Shown: in pieces, positions 16,187-20,722 of the stretch
Layout of the letters: each line of letters starts with the position of its first letter
Numbering within the stretch: the stretch's first letter is position 1
Assembly: GCA_002316345.1 (NCBI GenBank)
Contig: DCDI01000141.1
Coordinates: forward strand, 26,809 to 47,530
Source of the DNA: Phyllobacteriaceae bacterium UBA1059
GTDB lineage: Bacteria; Pseudomonadota; Alphaproteobacteria; Rhizobiales; Rhizobiaceae
Direction: 5' to 3'
DNA length: 20,722 nt
Notes under the pieces: generated by a model
What the model was told of the DNA's origin: nothing
The model's input: the letters and a program-made list of their open reading frames with translations, nothing else
Databases searched by the model: none
Translations under genes and position numbers: made by a program

Positions 16187-16209
16187 TCGCTGAGTATCGC
16201 CGCTAGGGC

Positions 16210-16241
16210 GTCCTTCAGCCATGTTTCTCAAAGTGAAGGAT
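16210..16241. terminator. Weak hairpin between convergent genes
   Basis: TCCTTCA (16211-16217) pairs with TGAAGGA (16234-16240), extendable by a G·T pair, across a 16-nt loop. It lies in the 73-nt space between the convergent DUF4145 and lipoprotein genes and may mark the right edge of the island. There is no T-tract. Confidence 0.3.
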
Positions 16242-16259
16242 CGCATCGAGGGGCAGATA

Positions 16260-16808
16260 CTACGTCGAGCCGAAACGGATCAGCACGCGCTCGTCGGGCA
16301 ACATCAGCGCGAAGCCGATCGTGTAGAGGTTGGACGCGAACGGCGCACCCGGAGAGACAGGGCCTTCGAACACATAGTCCGCCCCATGCTTGAAGCGGCT
16401 CAGGTCCACCTCCGCCAACAGCCATGCGGGTGGCGCATCCAGCGTAATTGGCGGCAGCGAGGCGTCTGTCTTCAGAGCGTGCGAAATCGCGGCGAGATCG
16501 GCTTCGGAATAGCGCAACACCGCCCATAGTTCATTGTCCGTCGGACCGAGACCGCCTTCCGTGCCGATGGGGGTGACCGACCATTTCGCTTCTACCGGGG
16601 CGGGGTGCAGGGTTATGAACTTGGCCAGGAGGGCGATGTCGGTTTGCACTTCGGCGACCTTGGCCGGCTGGCTTTCCGAGCAGCCGGGGGCCGCCATCAT
16701 GACCAGCGCGGTTAGGGCGAGGGCGCGTGCGAGGTGTTTCACGCAAGCGATCCGTTCGCGCCGGGTTTTGGAGCGCGTGAAAGCCGGACGGGCCGTGATC
16801 CACGCCAT
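16260..16808 (-). CDS. Putative lipoprotein of unknown function
   Basis: A 182-residue protein with no family I recognise. A basic N-terminal stretch is followed by a hydrophobic segment (HLARALALTALVMMAAPGC) ending in cysteine, an acceptable though not ideal lipobox (A-P-G-C). The mature part would start CSESQPAKVAEVQTD and be exposed in the periplasm. The ATG at 16808 has AAGGAG 9 nt upstream; a GTG at 16742 (VKHLARALAL) would give a more normal signal peptide. It begins 29 nt after the OmpA/MotB-like gene and so probably belongs to the same operon, suggesting an envelope role with that pair. Confidence 0.72.
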   Translation of the reverse strand: MAWITARPAFTRSKTRRERIACVKHLARALALTALVMMAAPGCSESQPAKVAEVQTDIALLAKFITLHPAPVEAKWSVTPIGTEGGLGPTDNELWAVLRYSEADLAAISHALKTDASLPPITLDAPPAWLLAEVDLSRFKHGADYVFEGPVSPGAPFASNLYTIGFALMLPDERVLIRFGST

Positions 16809-16837
16809 CTCCGCGAACTCCTTCAAGCGCGCGCCGT

Positions 16838-17869
16838 TCAGCGCTCCGTCAGCTTCAGCTCAATGCGGCGGTTGCGGTCGCGGGCTTCCGGGGTGTCGGC
16901 GGCGTCGAGGGGTTGGTATTCGCCGAAGCCGGCGGCGACCAGGCGGTTGGCGGGAACGCCGCTGGCGATCAGGAACTTGACCACCGAGGTCGCGCGCGCC
17001 GACGACAGTTCCCAGTTGTCGCGGAAGCGGCCGGTGCCCGACAGCGGGCGGTTGTCGGTGTGGCCATCAACGCGCAGCACCCAGTTGATTTCGGGCGGGA
17101 TTTCGCGCTGCAGCTCGATGATGGCCTGGGCGAGTTTCTGCATCTCGTCCTGGCCGGCCGGGTTGATCTCGTCGCCGCCGACGGGGAACAAGACTTCCGA
17201 CTGGAACACGAAACGGTCGCCGACGATGCGGATGTTTTCGCGGTCGGACAGGATTTCGCGTAAACGGCCGAAGAAGTCGGAACGGTAGCGGTTCAGTTCC
17301 TGCACGCGCTGGGCGAGCGCCACGTTCAAACGGCGGCCGAGATCGGCGATCTTGGTGTTGGACTCGCGGTCGCGGCTTTCGGACGCGTCGAGCGCGGATT
17401 CCAGCGCGCCGATCTGCATGCGCAGAGCCGAAATCTGCTGGTTCAGCAATTCGACCTGGCTGAGTGCGCGCTGGCTGATCTCGCGCTGTCCTTCAAGCTC
17501 GCCGGACAGCGTGCCGATCTGCGCGGTGGCGGCGGCATCGGCGCCGGTGCCCTGGTTCAACAACTGCTGCAAACGGCTGCGGTCCTGCTCGGCCTGGCTG
17601 AGCGAAGCCTGGAGGCCGGCCAGCTGGTCGGTGGCGTCCTGGTTGTTGGAGCGTTCCAGCGCCAGCAGCTGCGTCAACTCGTTGATCTGCGAGTTCAGGC
17701 GGTTCAGCGCCTCATCCTGGCCGCTGACTTCGCGCGACAGAAGGAACTGCGCCAGCACGAACACGGACAGCAGGAACATGATGGCCAGCAGCAGCGTCGA
17801 CAGGGCGTCGACGAAGCCCGGCCAGTAATCGACGGTGCGTTGGCTGCGTCGGCCGCGAGCAAGCGCCAT
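16838..17869 (-). CDS. OmpA/MotB-like peptidoglycan-binding membrane protein
   Basis: A 343-residue protein with the build of a stator B-subunit. A short basic N terminus is followed by PGFVDALSTLLLAIMFLLSV, a single membrane helix with an aspartate (Asp21) at the place of the MotB proton-binding residue. A long coiled coil follows (about 50-190, rich in Q, L, E, with LNSQINELTQLLALE and LLNQQISALRMQIGALE). The C-terminal OmpA domain shows VDGHTDNRPL and WELSSARATSVVKFLI, ending RNRRIELKL. It would anchor to peptidoglycan while its helix joins the channel protein encoded 4 nt upstream. The ATG lies 13 nt after AAGGAG, within coupling distance of the preceding stop. Confidence 0.9.
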   Translation of the reverse strand: MALARGRRSQRTVDYWPGFVDALSTLLLAIMFLLSVFVLAQFLLSREVSGQDEALNRLNSQINELTQLLALERSNNQDATDQLAGLQASLSQAEQDRSRLQQLLNQGTGADAAATAQIGTLSGELEGQREISQRALSQVELLNQQISALRMQIGALESALDASESRDRESNTKIADLGRRLNVALAQRVQELNRYRSDFFGRLREILSDRENIRIVGDRFVFQSEVLFPVGGDEINPAGQDEMQKLAQAIIELQREIPPEINWVLRVDGHTDNRPLSGTGRFRDNWELSSARATSVVKFLIASGVPANRLVAAGFGEYQPLDAADTPEARDRNRRIELKLTER

Positions 17870-17873
17870 GGTT

Positions 17874-18899
17874 CTAGCTGCGCTCCTTCTCGGCCAACGT
17901 ATCGGCGAGGCGGTCGAGCGTGGCGCGCACGGCCTTTTGTTCTTCGGCCTGCGCTTCCACCCAATCGCGCATGATCTGCTGTTCCGAGCGCATGTTCTTC
18001 ACCAGACCGGAAATGCCGTCGGCGAGATTGGCCATGGCGGCTGCGACGCGCTGGTTGGAGCCGCCGCTGTCCTGAATGGCGCGCAGGCGCTCTGACAGGA
18101 GCTTCAGCTCTTCGCTGGAGGTCGCGGCGGAGGCGGTGTCGACGATCGGCAGGGTGGATTCCAGATCGGTGACGGAGGACAGCCAGTTTTCGAGCTCGGT
18201 ATAGAAGCGGTTCTGCGCGCGGCCGGCCTGAAGGTCGAGGAAGCCGAGCACGAGCGATCCGGCCAGACCGAACAGGCTGGACGAGAACGCCGTGCCCATG
18301 CCCTGCAAAGGTGCCGACAGACCGGACTTCAGGGAGTTCAGCACATCATTGGTGCTGCCGGTGCCGGGATCGAGCGACTGGATGGTCTGGCCGATCGAGC
18401 CGATCGTGCCGAGCAGACCCCAGAAGGTGCCGAGCAGGCCGAGAAACACCAGCAGGCCAATGAGATAGCGCGAGATGTCGCGGCTTTCATCGAGGCGGTT
18501 GGCGATGGAATCGAGGATCGCGCGGGTGGAATTGGTGGTGAGCGCGATGGCCGAGGAGCGGCTGAGCAGCGCGCGCATGGGCGCCAGCAAAACGGGATCA
18601 CCGCTATCATTGCCGGCGCGAAAATTCTTCACCCAGCGCACTTCGCGGAACAGGCGGATGACCTGCATCAGCGCAAGCAGGATGCCGACGACGAGGACGC
18701 CGAGAATCAATCCGTTCAAACCGGGATTGGTGCGGAAGGCGGTGGCAATCTGCCTTGTCAGGATAACGGCGACAAAGCCCGCGATCGCCAGAAAGACGAC
18801 CATGGAAGCCAGGAAAACCTGCGGATTGGACAGTTTGTAGGGATCGGCTTCCGGCCGGTCCACCATGCGTTCCAATCCGAGCGTCTTTGCCAACGCCAT
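17874..18899 (-). CDS. MotA/TolQ/ExbB-like proton channel family protein
   Basis: A 341-residue membrane protein. Helices are seen at about 28-50 (VFLASMVVFLAIAGFVAVIL), 62-83 (GLILGVLVVGILLALMQVI), 145-168 (LIGLLVFLGLLGTFWGLLGT) and 200-222 (FSSSLFGLAGSLVLGFL). LLGTFWGLLGTI and GMGTAFSSSLFGLAGS are the two pore-lining segments typical of MotA/ExbB/TolQ channels. A helical cytoplasmic tail of about 110 residues follows. With the downstream OmpA/MotB-like protein it makes an ion-driven stator-type pair. The ATG has GGAGG 7 nt upstream and is the first gene of a three-gene unit. It is not flagellar MotA and not classical TolQ; the driven process is unknown. Confidence 0.9.
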   Translation of the reverse strand: MALAKTLGLERMVDRPEADPYKLSNPQVFLASMVVFLAIAGFVAVILTRQIATAFRTNPGLNGLILGVLVVGILLALMQVIRLFREVRWVKNFRAGNDSGDPVLLAPMRALLSRSSAIALTTNSTRAILDSIANRLDESRDISRYLIGLLVFLGLLGTFWGLLGTIGSIGQTIQSLDPGTGSTNDVLNSLKSGLSAPLQGMGTAFSSSLFGLAGSLVLGFLDLQAGRAQNRFYTELENWLSSVTDLESTLPIVDTASAATSSEELKLLSERLRAIQDSGGSNQRVAAAMANLADGISGLVKNMRSEQQIMRDWVEAQAEEQKAVRATLDRLADTLAEKERS

Positions 18900-18960
18900 T
18901 CACCCGCCTCCAAGGCCTGCGACTTAACCTTCGCCAAGCTTTAAACGGAAACGGGTGGGA

Positions 18961-18992
18961 AAAGAAAGGCGCGCGTGCAACAGCGCGCGCCG
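18961..18992 (-). terminator. Rho-independent terminator after the SuhB-like gene
   Basis: On the minus strand GGCGCGCG and CGCGCGCC (18985-18992 and 18969-18976) form a perfect 8-bp GC stem with an 8-nt loop, followed by TTTCTTTT. It separates the efp-suhB transcript from the ExbB-OmpA-lipoprotein unit. Confidence 0.9.
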
Positions 18993-19004
18993 CTTCCCCT
19001 TGAT

Positions 19005-19805
19005 TTAGCTGCGCTGCAGGGGCTTGTTCAGCGTCTTGACCAGCGCGCCGTGGATGATCTCGTTGCCGGCCACCACCGAACCGGTCTCCAGCATGTCCTG
19101 TCCGCCGTCACGGGTGGACAGGAAGCCGCCGGCTTCGCGGATCATCAGGATGCCTGCCGCCATGTCCCAGGGCTTCAAGCTGTCTTCCCAGAAGGCATCG
19201 AAGCGCCCGGCAGCGACATAAGCGAGGTCGATCGCGGCTGCGCCGAAGCGGCGGATGCCGGAACTATCGGCCATGACGTTGCGCAGGTCGATCAGAGCAC
19301 GGCCGTGATTGCCGAGGCCGAGATGCGGAATGCCGGTGGCAACCACGCAATCCGACAGCTGGCGGCGTGCAGCCACCCGCATGCGGCGGTCGTTCATGAA
19401 CGCGCCGCCGCCACGCTCGGCTACGAACATCTCGTCCATGGCCGGGTTGTAGATCACGCCGGCGACGATCTGGCCCTGGCGCTCAAGGGCGATCGAGATG
19501 CCGAACACCGGAATGCCATGCAGGAAGTTTGTGGTGCCATCCAGCGGATCGACGATCCAGCGGTGCTGGTCGTCATCGCCATGCACGGCGCCGCGCTCTT
19601 CCATCAGGAAGGAATAGCCGGGGCGGGCGCGTGACAGTTCGGTGTAGATGATGTCCTCGGCCTTGCGATCGGCCTGGCTGACATAATCGCCCGGACCCTT
19701 CACCGAAACCTGAAGGTTCTGCACTTCGCCGAAATCACGCGCGAGCGAGCGGCCGGCCTTGGTGGCGGCACCGATCATGACATTGATGAGAGCCGAACGC
19801 GCCAT
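19005..19805 (-). CDS. suhB: Inositol-1-monophosphatase family protein (SuhB-like)
   Basis: A 266-residue magnesium-dependent phosphatase of the inositol monophosphatase family. The metal site is seen as MEERG (Glu69/Glu70), DPLDGTTNF (86-94) and the C-terminal KPWDMAAGILMIREAGG. DYVSQADRKAEDII is the usual N-terminal motif. Length is typical. In other proteobacteria SuhB also takes part in rRNA antitermination; whether this holds here is not visible. It starts 66 nt after the EF-P stop on the same strand, with no terminator between them, and a strong terminator follows it. Confidence 0.93.
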   Translation of the reverse strand: MARSALINVMIGAATKAGRSLARDFGEVQNLQVSVKGPGDYVSQADRKAEDIIYTELSRARPGYSFLMEERGAVHGDDDQHRWIVDPLDGTTNFLHGIPVFGISIALERQGQIVAGVIYNPAMDEMFVAERGGGAFMNDRRMRVAARRQLSDCVVATGIPHLGLGNHGRALIDLRNVMADSSGIRRFGAAAIDLAYVAAGRFDAFWEDSLKPWDMAAGILMIREAGGFLSTRDGGQDMLETGSVVAGNEIIHGALVKTLNKPLQRS

Positions 19806-19871
19806 GCTTGATCCCGATCGTTAAAAAGAACTGTCCGCGCGGGCCAACTGCCCCCGAAGAACCAACCGCGC

Positions 19872-20438
19872 TTAGTCGGCGCGGCGGATATAGGTGATCT
19901 CGTTGGTATCAACGATGATGCGCTCGCCCGACGAGATGAAAGGCGGCACGAGAACGCGCACGCCGTTTTCCAGAACAGCCGGCTTGTAGGACGAGGCAGC
20001 GGTCTGACCCTTTACGACAGGATCGGCTTCCGTGATGGTCAGCGTGACCTGATCCGGCAGGGCAATGCCGATCGGGCGCTCTTCATAAAGCTCGACCGTG
20101 ACCATCATGCCGTCCTGCAGGAAGGCCGCGCGATCGCCGACGAAGTCCTTGGCGAGTTCGAGCTGCTCGTAGCTTTCGGTGTCCATGAAGACCAGCGCGT
20201 CGCCCTGCTCGTAGAGGAAGGAGAAGTCCTTCTGCTCGAGGCGGATCTTTTCCACCGTCTCAGCGGCGCGGAAACGCTCGTTGAGCTTGGTGCCGTTGAT
20301 CAGGTTCTTGAGTTCGACCTGATTATAGGCGCCACCCTTGCCGGGCTTCACCGCATTGGTCTTTACCGCAACCCAAAGGCCACCATCATGCTCGATGACG
20401 TTGCCTGGACGGATTTCGTTGCCGTTGATCTTTGCCAT
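19872..20438 (-). CDS. efp: Translation elongation factor P
   Basis: A 188-residue protein that binds between the ribosomal P and E sites and promotes peptide bonds at polyproline stretches. It starts MAKINGNEIRPGNVIEHDGG; the loop VKPGKGGAYNQV carries Lys34, the residue modified with beta-lysine in E. coli. The three KOW/OB domains are complete and it ends ITYIRRAD. ATG 20438 gives the standard N terminus; a start at 20495 would add 19 residues that do not belong to the family. It is upstream of the SuhB-like gene and probably co-transcribed with it. YebC, which has been linked to the same translational problem, is encoded elsewhere in this window. Confidence 0.97.
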   Translation of the reverse strand: MAKINGNEIRPGNVIEHDGGLWVAVKTNAVKPGKGGAYNQVELKNLINGTKLNERFRAAETVEKIRLEQKDFSFLYEQGDALVFMDTESYEQLELAKDFVGDRAAFLQDGMMVTVELYEERPIGIALPDQVTLTITEADPVVKGQTAASSYKPAVLENGVRVLVPPFISSGERIIVDTNEITYIRRAD

Positions 20439-20554
20439 GGTGGTTGATTGTCCGGGATTGTTGGCGCCGGAGCGGCGCGATTGGCGCTCCCACAACCATA
20501 CTTCGCCGCCAGAAACAAGATGCGACGCAATAGGCTTGAGCTAAAGCGGGTGCC

Positions 20555-20722
20555 TCAACGCAGCTTGTCGGCCTGGTCTTCGGCCGCTTTGAGCTGCGCT
20601 TCGGTGAGGCCGGCGAGGTGATCGTCCATCTCGGGATCGCGCAAACCGGCGCGTTGCGCGCGCAGATACCAGGCAGCGCCCGCGATCGGATCGCCCTCGA
20701 CGCCGATGCCGGCGACGTAGAG
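20555..20722 (-). CDS. Sel1-like repeat protein, C-terminal fragment (runs off window)
   Basis: An open frame of 55 codons enters from the window edge and ends at TGA 20555-20557. It reads LYVAGIGVEGDPIAGAAWYL, then RAQRAGLRDPEMDDHL, and ends AEDQADKLR. LYVAGIGVEGD-x4-AAWYLRAQRAG is a Sel1/TPR-like repeat (consensus LGxxYxxGxGVxxDxxxAxxWxxxAA). The N-terminal part is outside the window, so size, signal peptide and repeat number are unknown. It lies 116 nt upstream of efp on the same strand. Confidence 0.75.
   Translation of the reverse strand, partial: LYVAGIGVEGDPIAGAAWYLRAQRAGLRDPEMDDHLAGLTEAQLKAAEDQADKLR

Noticed and set aside
13487..16240. Integrase, att site, tRNA or terminal repeats marking the island as a classical mobile element
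   Set aside because: I found no integrase or transposase gene, no tRNA gene, and no convincing direct repeats at the two edges; how the island got there is open.
16838..18899. Zorya-type defence system (ZorA/ZorB)
   Set aside because: The architecture is similar, but ZorC, ZorD or ZorE are missing, the channel protein lacks the very long tail of ZorA, base composition equals the core genome, and the genes are flanked by housekeeping genes.

Overview
This 20.7 kb window looks like chromosomal DNA of an alphaproteobacterium, most likely a member of the Hyphomicrobiales (Mesorhizobium/Phyllobacteriaceae-like). The reasons are the high GC of the core genes, a 6S RNA directly upstream of 5-formyltetrahydrofolate cyclo-ligase, an rpmE gene divergent from an MsbA-type ABC exporter, a cysteine-free L31, and a palindromic GTCATCCTCG/CGAGGATGAC intergenic repeat. 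The assignment rests on gene order and recalled protein similarity, not on a database search.

Layout. 1-2466 (minus): a MoxR AAA+ ATPase, a GNAT acetyltransferase and a CoxE-like VWA protein in one tight operon; the VWA gene carries a single in-frame TAA. 2608-5629 (plus): a DUF4345 membrane protein, 6S RNA, 5-formyl-THF cyclo-ligase, a TIGR00282/YmdB phosphoesterase and a TerC-family membrane protein, closed by a strong bidirectional terminator. 5672-7471 (minus): ABC exporter. 7515-7957 (plus): rpmE with a long hairpin leader and its own terminator. 7972-9152: an intergenic palindrome, then a lower-GC membrane acyltransferase. 9200-12358 (minus): an NTF2-like protein, a SelW-like CxxC protein, YebC and an M32 carboxypeptidase. 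12509-13486 (plus): an orphan TctC/Bug periplasmic binding protein.

13.5-16.2 kb is an accessory island with visibly lower GC and different codon use. It holds three genes: a DUF5131 (phage Gp37/Gp68, 'three-Cys-motif') protein with a radical-SAM-like CX6CX2C; its partner TcmP, a methyltransferase-like protein encoded tail-to-tail with a 4-nt stop-codon overlap; and a divergent DUF4145 protein with an N-terminal zinc ribbon. The pairing and the genomic setting make this the best candidate in the window for a poorly described system, possibly nucleic-acid modification or defence, but no function can be shown from sequence alone.

16260-20722 (minus): housekeeping again. It includes a putative lipoprotein, an OmpA/MotB-like protein and a MotA/TolQ/ExbB-like channel protein (an ion-driven stator-type pair), an inositol-phosphatase family protein (SuhB-like), elongation factor P, and the C-terminal end of a Sel1-repeat protein running off the window. 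Starts were reassigned from Shine-Dalgarno position for several genes (phosphoesterase, TerC, TctC, ABC exporter, EF-P, M32 and others).
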